From Bidens hawaiensis (Eukaryota > Streptophyta > Magnoliopsida > Asterales > Asteraceae), in contig JAIQDT010005470.1 in assembly GCA_021521415.1 (NCBI GenBank), positions 148,858 through 212,857 on the forward strand: a stretch of DNA of 64,000 nt, in the 5' to 3' direction. The translations under genes and the position numbers were made by a program. This document shows positions 10,935 through 22,015 of this stretch, one piece after another. Position 1 is the first letter of the stretch. The number at the start of each line of letters is the position of its first letter. The notes below the pieces were generated by a model. It saw only the letters and a list, made by a program, of their open reading frames with translations. It did no database searches and was not told where the DNA came from.

Positions 10935-11400
10935 ATTCCAGATGTCGTGACAGGTACGTTCTTAGTAAACCGTATTTCCGCTTCAGTATTGTTTGATTCA
11001 GGTGCGAACAAAAGTTTCGTGGCTATGCTATTTAGAAAAGTAGCTAAAATGAAATGTTGTCGAGTGTCTGAAACTTTTATAGTAGAAACCTCTAGTGACA
11101 CTTCGGTTAAAATAATGAAAATGGTTGAGGACTGTAAGATAGAGTTAGAGGGACATGAGTTCCCTGTTACTTTGTATGTTATGACCTTAGGAGGGTTCGA
11201 TGTGGTTTTGGGAATGGATTGGTTGTCTGAGTATGAAGCTCAAATATTGTGTAAGAGTAGGATGATAAGGTTAAAGTCCGTGGATGGTAGCGCAGTGTCG
11301 GTTTATGGTGAAAAGGAAAGTTCTGGGCTTAATGTCATTACAATGATAAAAACCAAGGGTTTGTTAAGGCGAGGGTGCTGGTGCCTACCTGGCATATGTT
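10935..11400 (+). pseudogene. Aspartic protease region of gypsy element 1
   Basis: The frame of the Gag zinc-knuckle segment continues past the TAG at 10932 into a retropepsin-like domain. The active-site motif reads LFDSGANKSFV (residues 16-26 of the frame from 10947), and GFDVVLGMDWLSEYEA is the conserved second half of plant gypsy proteases. The frame ends before the reverse transcriptase, which lies in another frame. The catalytic Asp-Ser-Gly is intact. Confidence 0.8.
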
Positions 11401-11427
11401 GTCAACGCTACGTCCGAGACGAAAGAA

Positions 11428-12813
11428 ATGACAGATGATCCTATCGTGCGCGACAACCCAGATGTATTCCTTGAGGATCTTCCGGGGGTTGCCACCGGGG
11501 AGAGAGATATAATTCCAAATAGATTTAGTACCATGAGCCCAGCCCATTGCGAAGGCGTCTTACCATCTAGCTTTGTCCGAGATGAAAGAATTGATGTCCC
11601 AACTGCAAGAACTCCTCGACAAGGGTTTTATTAGACCAAGTATTTCCCCGTGGGGTGCACCGGTGTTATTTGTGAAAAAGAAGGAGGGAAGTATGAGAAT
11701 GTGCATTGATTATCATGAGTTGAACAAGCTTACGGTAAAGAATAGATATTCATTGCCAAGGATTGATGATCTGTTTGACCAACTGCAAGGTTCAAGTTGG
11801 TTCTCACAAATAGATCTCAGATCAGGCTATCATCAGCTGAAGGTGAAAGAGGAAAACATCCCTAAGACAGCGTTTCGAATGCGGTATGGACACTATGAGT
11901 TCATCGTGATGTCCTTTGGTCTAGCGAATGCTCCCGCAACATTTATGGACATGATGAATAGGGTGTGTCGGCCGATGTTGGATAAGTCGGCAATTGTCTT
12001 CATTCATGATATACTGATTTATTCAAAGAACGAATCAGACCACGCCGATCATCTGAGAGAGGTATTGGAGATTCTGAAGGAAGAGAAGTTGAATGCTAAG
12101 TTTTCAAAATGCGTGTTCTGGTTGCGAGAAGTGCAATTTCTAGGTCAAGTGTTCAATCCTGAAGGGATTACCGTGGACCCAGCAAAGATTGAAGCGATTA
12201 AAAATTGGAAGACTCCGCAGAACCCGACTGACACACGAAGCTTCTTAGGGTTAGCTGGCTACTATAGGAGATTCATCGAAGGTTTCTCCAAGATAGCCGC
12301 ACCGTTGACTGGTATGACCCGAAAGTCTGTAGTGTTCAATTGGGGTAAGTTTAAGAAGAAGCTTTTGAGGAACAAAAGATAAGACTCACGCAAGCTTCAA
12401 TCCTTGCTCTACTCGATGGTGACGAGGATTTGGTTGTTTGTACAGATGTTTCATATCATAGATTAGGTTGCATGTTGATGCAACGAGGAAAAGTGATAAC
12501 GTATGCGTCTAGACAGTTGAAACTCCATGAGAGTACTTATCCGGCGCATGATTTAGAGCTAGTAGTAGTAGTGCATGCTCTCAAGATATGGAGACATTAC
12601 CTGTACGGTACTAAGTGTACTATTTACACAGATCATAAGAGTTTAAAGTACTTATTCGAGCAGAAAGAATTGAATATGAGGCAAAGGAGATGGTTAGAAT
12701 TAATAAAGGACTACGACTGCGATATCAAGTACTACCCTGGAAAGGCTAATGTGGTCACTGACGCGCTAAGCCGTAAGAATGAGGAAGTCATTGCAACAGT
12801 GAAGTCATACTAG
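11428..12813 (+). pseudogene. Reverse transcriptase and RNase H of gypsy element 1; catalytic Asp lost
   Basis: The RT domain spans 11590-12330 with [13 protein letters not shown], the CIDY motif and [20 protein letters not shown]. The catalytic box reads FIHD at 11999-12010 where gypsy enzymes carry an Asp in the third place, so one metal-binding Asp is replaced by His and the enzyme should be dead. The linker before it (11428-11570) is in another frame. After 12382 a frame change leads to RNase H (12430-12813), with [15 protein letters not shown] and [15 protein letters not shown]. The stretch 12814-13084, between RNase H and integrase, has no intact frame. Confidence 0.85.
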
Positions 12814-13084
12814 TTGATTATGAACTCAAGTCTATTTGAAGAAATCATCAAGGTGTAGTCAGAAGTGTTGGTAGATGAAAGGCTAGTAAAGAAAGAGAAG
12901 ATTTTCGGTCAGCAAGACGAGTTGATAGAAAACACGCATGGTGTTTAAGCTAGGTTTGACCGTACGTGAATTCCACGCCACGGAAGTTCGAATCCTAGAT
13001 TAAGCTCATAAGTCAAGGTATTTGATTCATCCAGGAACCACGAAGATGTACCAAGATTTGAAAAGAGACTAGTGGTGGCCAGGA

Positions 13085-14252
13085 ATGAATAATGATGTGG
13101 TAGATTATGTCGGTAAGTGCTTAACTTGTTTACAAGTAAAAGCAGAGCATCAGAAGCCTTATGGGAAAGTGCAACCTTTGGAGATACCAGAATGGAAATG
13201 GGAACACATCACCATGGATTTCATAACTAAGCTACCTCGGACAGCTAAACATCATGATATCATCTGGGTGATTGTGGATCGTTTGACCAAAAGTTCTCAC
13301 TTTCTGCCTATACGAGAGGCTATCTCGTCAGAAACGTTAGCAAGTTTTTTCATCAAAGAGGTTGTATCTAAGCATGGAGTACCGTTATTGATCGTGTCTG
13401 ATAAAGATACTCGGTACCTTGAGGTTTTGGAAGAAGTTCCACGAAGCTTTGGGGACGAGGTTGAACATCAGTACGGCGTATCATCCTCAAATAGATGGAC
13501 AGTCTTAAAGGACAATCCAAACCCTTGAGAATATGCTACGTGCTTGTGTTTTAGACTTTGGAGGAGGTTGGGATGATTATCTGCATCTGGCAGAGTTCTC
13601 CTATAACAACAGCTACCATTCAAGTATTGGTATGCCAGCGTTTGAGATGCTTTACGGTAGACGTTGTAGAACTCTTGTATGCTGGGGAGAGATTGGTCAG
13701 AAAGAAATGGGAAGTTTATAAGTGGTTCAAGAAACATCTTCAAATTTCGATCAGATTAAGGCAAGAATGAAAGCTGCTCAAGACAGACAAAAGTCGTATG
13801 CTGATAAGCGACGACGACCGATTGAGTTTAGCGTTGGTGACAATGTGATGCTCAAGGTCTCGCCTTGGAAAGGAATTATTCGTTTTAGGAAAAAATGAAA
13901 GTTGAGTCCAAGGTACATTGGACCATTTAATATTGCAGATCGTGTGGGTGAAGTAGCTTACAAGCTGGATTTACCTGATGAGTTAGAAGGAATTCATTCA
14001 ACCTTCCATGTTTCTCATCTGAGAAAATGTCTAGCCGATGACACGTCTCACGTGCTATTGATGGACATTGAGGTTGATGAACAGTTGAACAACATTGAGC
14101 AACCGATAGAGATTGTTGATCGCAAGGAGAAGCAACTTCGTCACAAGGTTATACCTTTAGTGAAAGTGATATGGAAGCATCGTAAGGGTTCAGATGCTAC
14201 TTGGGAAGCTGAGAATGAGATGCGCAAGTTTTACCCGAATCTTTTCATGTAA
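13085..14252 (+). pseudogene. Integrase and C-terminal domain of gypsy element 1; broken at the catalytic Glu
   Basis: The core begins GKCLTCLQVKAEHQKP and WEHITMDFITKLP (first catalytic Asp), and SDKDTRY holds the second. A frameshift follows at about 13440. In the frame that continues to 13533-13721, the codon for the third catalytic residue (Glu in the GQSER motif) is TAA at 13506-13508. The C-terminal segment 13902-14252 is in a third frame and ends with a KVIPLVKVIWKH block typical of the weakly chromodomain-like tail of Tekay/Del elements. The gene is multiply inactivated. Confidence 0.8.
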
Positions 14253-14271
14253 TAGTCCCCGAAACCTCTTT

Positions 14272-14282
14272 AAGGAGGGAAG
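14272..14282 (+). promoter_or_regulatory. Polypurine tract of gypsy element 1
   Basis: AAGGAGGGAAG directly precedes the 3' LTR and would prime plus-strand DNA synthesis. Confidence 0.7.
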
Positions 14283-16387
14283 ACTTAAAATAAATTTCGT
14301 TTATTTTATACTGTGTCGTTTAGCGGTTTAAATAAATAAACCTATAGAAGGTGGGCTTGGACTTTAAAAGATGGAATAAGAGATGGTATGGGCCTTAGGT
14401 CCATGGGCTTAAGGGAGTATAAATATCCCTTAAACCCTAATCCTTTCCATTTTTAAACATCTCTACACCATAGCCTACACCATGAAAAACACACACAAAC
14501 ACCATCCTATAACCCGAGCCAAGATCCGAAGGCGAAAACCCGAACCCGTTGGTGCTTAAACGTTGTGACGAACCAAAACAACATCGAAACTAGACTTTGT
14601 TCGTAAACCGACTCGTTTAAGGTACGTTTATAATTAGAAATTGTTCATTTATGTTCGGATTCGTTTAATAATCCTAGATCTGAGTATATGTGGTAAAAAC
14701 GAATCCAACGAAACAAAACCTACTGAAACTGGTTAACGTTTGATGGGTTAATTCGTGTATGAAGAAACCGTATGTATATATGTAACCGTCGCACCCTTTG
14801 AAACATAATATTTGGAAGGTTTGATTATTAGGGTTTGTAGGCGCCATGATTCCGAGTTCATTGATACCTAAATCATGATGTTTTGTTAAGAATCGAAGGT
14901 TTAATTTAGATCCGGTGTATGTTGACCAGTTCGTGTTCTTGACGATTTTGACTTAGCCTAAGTCAAAGTCTGCATAAGAATTGTTGGTAATTCGTTATTA
15001 CTAGTCATTCGTTACACGGTCATAACGAATGGGACTCATTCGTGCGACTTGATAACGAATGAACCTTTAATTCGTTATCTATCCATTCATTATATTAAGA
15101 TAACGAATCAAGTCCCGTCAAGATAACGAATTAGGCTAACGAACTAGGATAACGAATCAGATCATGTAAGATAACGAATCAGGTGATTCGTTACTCACTA
15201 ATTCGCTAAGATAAGGTAACGAATCAGGCCATGTTCTGATAACGAATTAGGACATGAATCAGGCTATGTTCATATAACGAATTAGGCTTAATTCGTTATA
15301 GCGAACAAGTGAGTGAAGTAGATAATATATTAAAATCCTATTGGAAAATGTGTTAAGACAGTTAATGAAAATAAAATTTTTCCAAGCTGACCTGGCAGTT
15401 TAACGCCAGCCAGGGGCTCTACTGCTTGGACCTCGCTAGGGGCTGCCGCACCTAGAACCCAGCTGCCAGGGGCGCTGCCACTGGATCCCCTTTCGTAAGG
15501 GTTATAATTAAACAAGAAACGCGATATGGGTAGGGATAGTTAATTGATACGTGTAATTGTTATACAATTAGTCACGCACAGATAAAGAAAGGAATAACTA
15601 CTAACGGTGAACGTAACCGAGTTCAGGTGACTTTCTAGCCCCATTTCGTTGTTATGTTTTCGGGGCTGTGCGCATACTCAATGTGAATGTTAATACACTT
15701 ACCTTAAATGGTATGTGTATGTCTTAATGATGAATGTGATACTTATGTTTATATTATGAATGTATGCTTGGTAGTACGTAAATGATCTTCGGATATTGCA
15801 CGTATTATTAAGAAATGTATAGCGTAGCAAGTATGATATGAGTATGTTAAAGAATGTATGTATGAATATCGCATGTATGATATTATGAAAGGTATGTATG
15901 AATGTGATAATGTTAATGATAAGAAAGGTAATGTAAGGTTAAATGGTTGTATACCCTAATAATATATGCAAAGGTTAAAGGGTTGCATACCCTAATAATA
16001 TATGCGAAGGTTAAAGGGTTGAATACCCTAATAATATATGCGAAGGTTACGGGGTTGCATACCCTAATAATATATGCAAAGGTTACAGGGTTGCATACCC
16101 TAACAATATATGCGAAGTTTATAGGGGTTAATGCTCTTTAAAACATAATGTATGAATATGAAAGAAAGAAGGTATGAAGGTAAGTAAGTATGTTACTAAA
16201 GAAAGTATGAAAGTATGAAGTAGGTATGAAAGTATGAAGTTATGAACGTGTTGTATGTAGTATGATTCACTAGAACTCACTCAGCGTAGCTGACTTTTAG
16301 TATGCACGCAGGTGAGTAGAATGAGACAGCTGGCTTGAGCGGGGGAACATGGTAGAAGAATAAGAGGCTGGCAATTGATGACTCATA
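14283..16387 (+). mobile_element. 3' LTR of gypsy element 1, truncated at both ends
   Basis: The sequence parallels 6869-9010 of the 5' LTR. The first 30 or so bases of the LTR (TGTAACATCC...) are missing after the polypurine tract, and the copy stops at GACTCATAG (16387), where unrelated sequence starts. The last 200 or so LTR bases were not found elsewhere in the window. It contains the AACGAAT field (14990-15300), the GC-rich patch (15390-15500) and five units of the 36-base array. Confidence 0.8.
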
Positions 16388-16449
16388 GGGTCTGTTTGGT
16401 ATGGGGTAATGGAATGGACGATGGAATGGAATGGACGTGGTAATGGAAT
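16388..16449. mobile_element. Short fragment of a DNA transposon end
   Basis: GGGTCTGTTTGGTATGGGG followed by AATGGAATGG repeats looks like the terminal repeat of a small plant DNA transposon. No matching inverted end is present nearby. It interrupts the gypsy 3' LTR. Confidence 0.4.
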
Positions 16450-16574
16450 TGTCAGGTCCCCGATTTTAGCTGGATCTTACTCAAATCATGTCATAACTCA
16501 CACAAATAAATGTGTCGAAAAGGGAGTTAATGACGGGTTGCTATAATTAGAAAGATTACTGTTTATCAAAGGTG
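16450..16574 (+). mobile_element. Possible LTR start fragment
   Basis: TGTCAGGTCCCCG resembles the first bases of an LTR. After about 110 bases the sequence passes into the inverted copia LTR. No matching copy was found in the window, so identity is uncertain. Confidence 0.25.
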
Positions 16575-16762
16575 AAATCAATAATAAAGAGGGTAGTTGC
16601 TATCAATAATCAAAGGTAACTAACACACACAAGATTCACTTAAAAGATTTCCATTCATACAAAAGGATAATCGATTTAGGGTTTCTTGAAGGAAAGTTAT
16701 GTCCGTACTATTCTAAGACAGCCGTCACACTCAAATATTCTTTATGAATCAAAAATGAGTCT
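16575..16762 (-). mobile_element. 3' part of a copia LTR, inverted copy
   Basis: The reverse complement of this segment matches 32562-32770 of the plus-strand copia 3' LTR, including GTGTGACGGCTGTCTTAG and CCCTAAATCGATTATCC. Only the distal part of the LTR is present. It is joined directly to the RNase H end of an inverted pol at 16763-16769. Confidence 0.85.
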
Positions 16763-17806
16763 GTCTACCAAATTGTCACTTGTATCAACTCTTTGCATTT
16801 CAATCAAACCTTTTTCACTACAATCTCTGATGAACTTGCAGTCCCAGAAAGAAGTTCATTTCTCCCATAGAGCTCATGCTGTACTTGGACTTCATTACCT
16901 CTTCAAACTCCATACACATTTGTTCATTTGTTGAACCAAAGATGATATCATCCACATAGACTTGTAACAGTAGCAAATCTGATCCCTTTCTTTTGTAGAA
17001 GAGAGTCTTGTCAATGGCTCCTCTTTGAAAACCATTTTCAAGAAGATGATTTGACAGCTCATCATACCATGCTCTAGGAGCCTGATGCAATCCATAAAGG
17101 GATTTATTTAGCTTATACACCCTGTTTGGATACATTGGATCCTCAAAACCTGGAGGTTGAGCAACATACACCTCTTCATCAATCTTCCCATTTAGGAATG
17201 CAGACTTAACATCAAGCTGGAACACCCTAATGTTCTTTGAGGCAGCATATGCAAGGAAAATCCTGATAGCCTCAAGTCTTGCAACAAGTGCAAAGACTTC
17301 CTCAAAATCTACTCCTTCTTCTTGAAGGCATCCCAGTGCCACAAGTCTAGCTTTATTCTTAATCACCAAACCCCTTTCATCCCTTTTGTTTCTAAAAACC
17401 CATTTTGTACCAATTGCTAATCTATTTCTTGGCCTATCAACCAGATCCCAAATATGTTGATCTCTGAACTGTGCCAATTCCTCCTGCATTGCCTCCACCC
17501 AACTGTTGTCCTTTAGAGCTTGAATAATGTTCTTTGGTTCTATTTGGGATAGAAAGCAGGAGTATAAACTGATGTTTGCAATTTCAGAGTGGCTTCTTGT
17601 AACTCTTTCATTTATATCTCCAATGATGTTTTCAGAGGGATGATTCTTTTCTACATAGGGAGTTTGAACTATCATATTAACAGACACAGTTGTGTCAAGA
17701 TTTGATTCATTGATTTCTGGTTCTTCAATGATCAAATCTGTTTCAGCATCATGAAACTCTGGTGCTTCTTCATTGTATTGTCTTGAGGTAGATGCACCAT
17801 TGTTTC
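16763..17806 (-). pseudogene. Copia reverse transcriptase, inverted second copy
   Basis: The minus strand encodes a copia RT almost identical to that at 22016-23330. It includes the N-terminal linker, [25 protein letters not shown] and the catalytic box YVDD. The frame ends at LGLQVHQRL, as in the plus-strand copy, where most of RNase H is deleted. A short RNase H tail follows and is joined to LTR sequence at a shared GGYAGAC. The N-terminal side stops at about 17806 and abuts the plus-strand copy head to head. Most of the RT is open, but it lacks gag, protease, integrase and a start context, so it is a fragment. Confidence 0.9.
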
Positions 17807-17861
17807 CTAAGGTTTTTGTTGGTGGTAGTTGATACACCTAAGGGTTTTGTTGGTGGTAGTT
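17807..17861. repeat. Direct repeat at the head-to-head junction of two copia copies
   Basis: CTAAGGTTTTTGTTGG... at 17807-17830 and its near copy at 17838-17861 (period 31) sit exactly where the inverted RT copy meets the plus-strand gag. The second unit belongs to gag. The first may be filler DNA made during the joining event. Confidence 0.75.
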
Positions 17862-20646
17862 CAAGCAACTCACAAAACCAGCAGAGGTTTAATGTCCAAC
17901 TCTTGGAAGAAAATGATTCAGCCTCAATGGCTAGTGGACATGGACCATATGTTGGTGGTAATGGAAGTCATGGATCAGATTATCATGGTTTGCTCTCAAT
18001 GTTCACTGAGTCTTATAATGCTTTTGTTGCAAAGAACATGGTTCATACAAGCATTGTACAGGATGATCTAGAGCAGATAGATGCAGATGATTTGGAGGAC
18101 ATGGGTTTGAAATGGCAAGCAGCCATGTTGGCTCTTAGAAGCAAAAGGCTATATAACAGGACTAGTATATCTCTTCTATCAGGACCTAATGAAAGAATTG
18201 GTTTTGATAAGTCTAAAGCCATTTGCTATAACTGCCAACAACCTGGTCACTTTGCCAGAGAATGCAACATGCCAAGAAACTTTCAGATGAATCAATACCA
18301 AAATCAACCAAGAAATCAGCAGCATCAATATCAACAGTTTCAACAGACTTCAAGGAACAACAACTTCAATAACAACAACTCCAACAATTATAACCCCAAC
18401 TTTAACAACTTCCAACAGCCTCCAATGAACAATAATCAACAAGTTGTGACACAGAATCAAGGCTTTCAAAGGAACAACAATCGGAATTTTCAAACTGTTC
18501 CAAACAATTCAGTTCCAACCAACCAAAATCAACCCAGAAATCAAGGAAATGTGGCTGTAACTTCACAGCATGAGGGTAATTTTGATTGGAGTAATCATGA
18601 AGAAGACATTGCAGATGACATCAAGAGAGCAAATGTGGCATTTATGGCATTGATTGAGAAAGAAGTTGGATCATCGTCTCAGGTACACTCTGCTCCTACT
18701 GTTGACTTAAATGAAATTATCAATGAACTAAAAACAAAAGTAGGCAAGCTGGAAAGTGAGTGTTTTATAAAACAAAGTATCATAAATGGGTATGAGTCTA
18801 GTGAGCTGATCAGTGAAGAAAAGAATAAAAGCTTGGAAGATGACTGCATGATCAGTTACAGAACTCAAACCAGATACATCACTGAGATAGATGGATTAAA
18901 GAAAATGTTAGTTGATGAAAAGCTGTAGAATACAAAACTGCAAGTTGAAAATGAATTCTTGAAGAATTTGATCTCCACTGAAAATATTTGTGGAATTCTG
19001 AATCAAGTGAAAGAAGAAAACAAATACAAAGCAGTTCCACCTCCATTCAACAACAATTTTATGCCCAAAGTTGACAAAGAGAAGAGAGATGCCTATCTGC
19101 AACAATTCAAAGAAGTGTTTGATGATAAAAGAGAATTTGTTGATTTGTACAAAAATGTTGATGTGAATGAAGAAGGTGAATTTGTTATGAAAGAAGAATT
19201 GAAAGAAGAGAAATCAATTGGAGTACAAGTCTCTGAAGATGACTTTGATTCTGATGATCTCAATCAAGATGATTTGAGTGATTTGAGTGATCAGATCACT
19301 GATGAACAAATCAAGGAAGCTGAATGAGGAGGAAGATACAAGAAACCTGAATCTATTGACAAACTTCCTTTGTATCCACCTGTCACACCTAGAATGAAAA
19401 AACAGAATGAGAAAATAAGAAGAGAGCATGTTTCTTATGACAGCTATGAAAAGAAGAAGGTAAGCTACAATGCAATAAGGCCTCCAAGCAAGGCTGTGTT
19501 GAAAGGATAAAGCAAAACAACAAGAAGAAGGTAACTGAATCTGTTGAAATTAAGAACTTTATCCCTGTTTATCCAGTCTTTTATAGTCATGAAGTACTGG
19601 ACATTGGAGAGGTGGAAACATTGGAAGAATATGAGAAGAGGCAGTCAAGATACAAAGAAAGTAGTGATGAGGAACCTATGATTATGGAGAAAATTATCTT
19701 TGTTAAAAGCAAAGTTGAAAGACAAGACATCAAAATTGAAGAATTTGTACCCTTCTCTATTGATTTTGATAGTTTGAAGACTCAAAAGACTCTTGGAGTC
19801 AAGTCACCTAAACCAAGTGAAAGGTTCAAGAAACCAAAAGAGCATGAAGTATTCAAAGGAAAGGTATGGTGCAAAAAGTGTGATGAATATGGTCACCACA
19901 CAGATTCATGTAATGAAAGATTCAAATTCAAACCCTTTCATGTCCCAGATGAAACAAAGTATGGCCAAGACTTTGTTCAGTACAAGAAAAAGTATGAAGC
20001 ATACCTGGGAAAAGGAAAGGTGTGTGAAAATGAAACCACAAAGAAAGATGAGTTGAAATCAGCTGAAGAGACAAGAAGTGAGAAGAAAACTGAAGTTAAA
20101 TCAAAGAAACAAGAGACTAAATCAGTAAGAAGAAGTATGTCTCCTAAGAAGCATGAGAAAGCTGTCAAGAAGAACTTTCAACCTTTGAGAATCAGCCCCA
20201 AACAAGATACACAATCAATCAAGTCTGATAATTCTCAAGGTTCACCTACCAGCAGAAAGACAAGAAATAAAGGTGTATTTTCAAGTAAGAAATCAACAGA
20301 ACTAACAGGTGATGAGAAGTTCTTGTTAAAACATGGACATGAACCAGAAGGATTTCTTTGGAAACCCAAGGATGAGACTAAAGTGGAAAGAATTGTTGAT
20401 GTAAAAGAAGACTCAGAAAAGAAAGATTATGTAATTCAAGAACATGACAATGCATCAGAAGAATCACAAATCACAACCTCATTTGTAAAAACTCCAAGAG
20501 AGTGTGGATATGAAACAGATAACTCAGACAACCTTGAGTTGACTCATGAAGATCCTGAACCAACAACACTCACTTCTAATGCAGCCACTGAAATTGAAAC
20601 TGATGAGTTGCAAGTTGAAATGACTTGCACTTCATCACCTAACTAA
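17838..20646 (+). pseudogene. Copia Gag, very long, broken
   Basis: The frame runs from the junction to TAG at 18926-18928, continues in the same frame to TGA at 19325-19327, then resumes in another frame at 19612-20646. A CCHC zinc knuckle (CYNCQQPGHFAREC) lies near 18223-18264, followed by a long Asn/Gln-rich stretch. A second cysteine motif (CKKCDEYGHHTDSC) lies near 19870-19910. The part between and after is rich in Lys and Glu. The N-terminal capsid part is missing. With more than 900 codons remaining it is far longer than ordinary copia Gag (about 300 residues), as in SIRE-type elements. Confidence 0.8.
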
Positions 20647-20650
20647 ACAA

Positions 20651-22012
20651 AACTTTTCTTTTGTGCAGGAACAGTCCACTCCACTGAAAGACATATGGTA
20701 CATGGATAGTGGATGTTCTAGGCACATGACTTGTGATAGGAGGTCACTGGTTAATTATGAAGAAAAGCTTGAAGGTCCGGTGGCATTTGGAAGTGATGAA
20801 AATGGTGGAAAGATAGTTAGGAAAGGAGTTTTAACAAATGGAAAAGTTTCATTTGATAATGTGTTTCATGTTGAAGGTTTACAATACAATCTGCTAAGTA
20901 TATCACAAATGTGTGATAAGGGATACAAAGTTGGTTTTGATGACTCACAATGCTTCATCTTAAAACCTGAATTTGTAATCCCACCTGAAATGATTATGAT
21001 GATGGCACCTAGAAATGGCAACCTATATGAGCTCAACATGAAGGAAGTTGTTTCAAGAGGTGGTACATGTTTTGTTTCCAAAGACACTGAAAATGAGTCA
21101 AAATTGTGGCACAGGAAACTATGTCATGTGAATCTGAAGAATATGAACAAACTTGTTAAAGGTGAGCATGTCATTGGCTTACCTACAAGAGAGTTCAAAC
21201 TGGAAGAACATTGCAGTTCATGTCAAAAGGGCAAACAGCACAAGTCAAATCATAAGTCAAAGCTCATCAGTTCAATTGATCAAGTACTTGAACTACTACA
21301 CATGGATCTTTTTGGTCCTGTAAGTGTGCCAAGTATAGGGAAGAAAAGATATTGTCTTGTGATCATTGATGATTATTCAAGATATACTTGGGTTTATTTC
21401 CTGAGTACAAAGGATGAGACTGCAGAGTTAATTAAGGGATGTGTAATAATGATTGAGAACAAACTGAATAAGAAAGTTAAAATGATGAGAAGTGACAATG
21501 GCACAGAGTTCAAAAATGGAGTAATGGAAGATTTTTGTACATAAAATGGAATATTTCAAAAATTCTCAGCTCCTAGAACTCCTGAACAAAATGGTGTTGC
21601 AGAAAGAAGAAACAGAACACTTATTGAAGCTGCAAGAACCATGTTAGCAGATGCAAATCTACCAGTTACATTTTGGGCTGGAGCCATCAATACTGCTTGC
21701 TATGTTCAGAACAGGGTACTTGTTAACAAAAGGCATAACAAGACACCATATGAAATTTTCAACAATAGAAAGCCTTATATCAAGCTTTTCAAGCCCTTTG
21801 GATGCAAATGTTTTCTTCTAAACACCAGGGATTACTTGAACAAGTTTCAAACTAAATCCTTGGATTGCTTCTTTATTGGATATTCTACACACTCAAAAGC
21901 CTACAGAGTATATGTGAAAGACCATTTGAGTGTTATTGAATCATCTGACATCATCTTTAATGAGAATCAGTTCAACACAGTTGATGGTGCAGCATGGCTG
22001 TTTGATCATTAA
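20651..22012 (+). pseudogene. Copia protease and integrase
   Basis: WYMDSGCSRHMTCD near 20695 is the aspartic protease active site. The pre-integrase zinc-binding motif follows (HRKLCHVN ... CSSCQKGKQ, near 21105-21240). The integrase core has its first Asp in LLHMDLFGPV, the second in RSDNGTEFKN, and the Glu in QNGVAERRN. An in-frame TAA at 21542-21544 lies between the second Asp and the Glu. After it the same frame continues to 22012, where another TAA separates it from RT. All catalytic residues are visible; only stop codons break it. Confidence 0.9.
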
Positions 22013-22015
22013 AAG

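Larger units (their letters stand above)
6838..16387 (+). mobile_element. Ty3/gypsy retrotransposon 1 (Tekay-like), decayed
   Basis: Two long direct repeats (from 6869 and from 14291) flank gag, protease, reverse transcriptase, RNase H and integrase in the gypsy order. The integrase tail ends in a block like the Tekay/Del chromovirus C-terminus. The element is dead: gag, protease, RT, RNase H and integrase lie in different frames with stops, and two catalytic residues are lost. The 3' LTR is cut off at 16387 by later insertions, so the target-site duplication cannot be checked. Assignment to Tekay rests on long LTRs and the C-terminal block and is an inference. Confidence 0.85.

Noticed and set aside
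15330..15515. 61-codon minus-strand frame rich in Gly, Ala and Pro
   Set aside because: It falls in the GC-rich patch of the gypsy LTR and is not kept in the 5' LTR copy.
15947..16141. Repetitive 64-residue frame with TLIIYAKV units
   Set aside because: It is the translation of the 36-base array in the LTR. The matching array in the other LTR does not keep it open, so it is not a protein.
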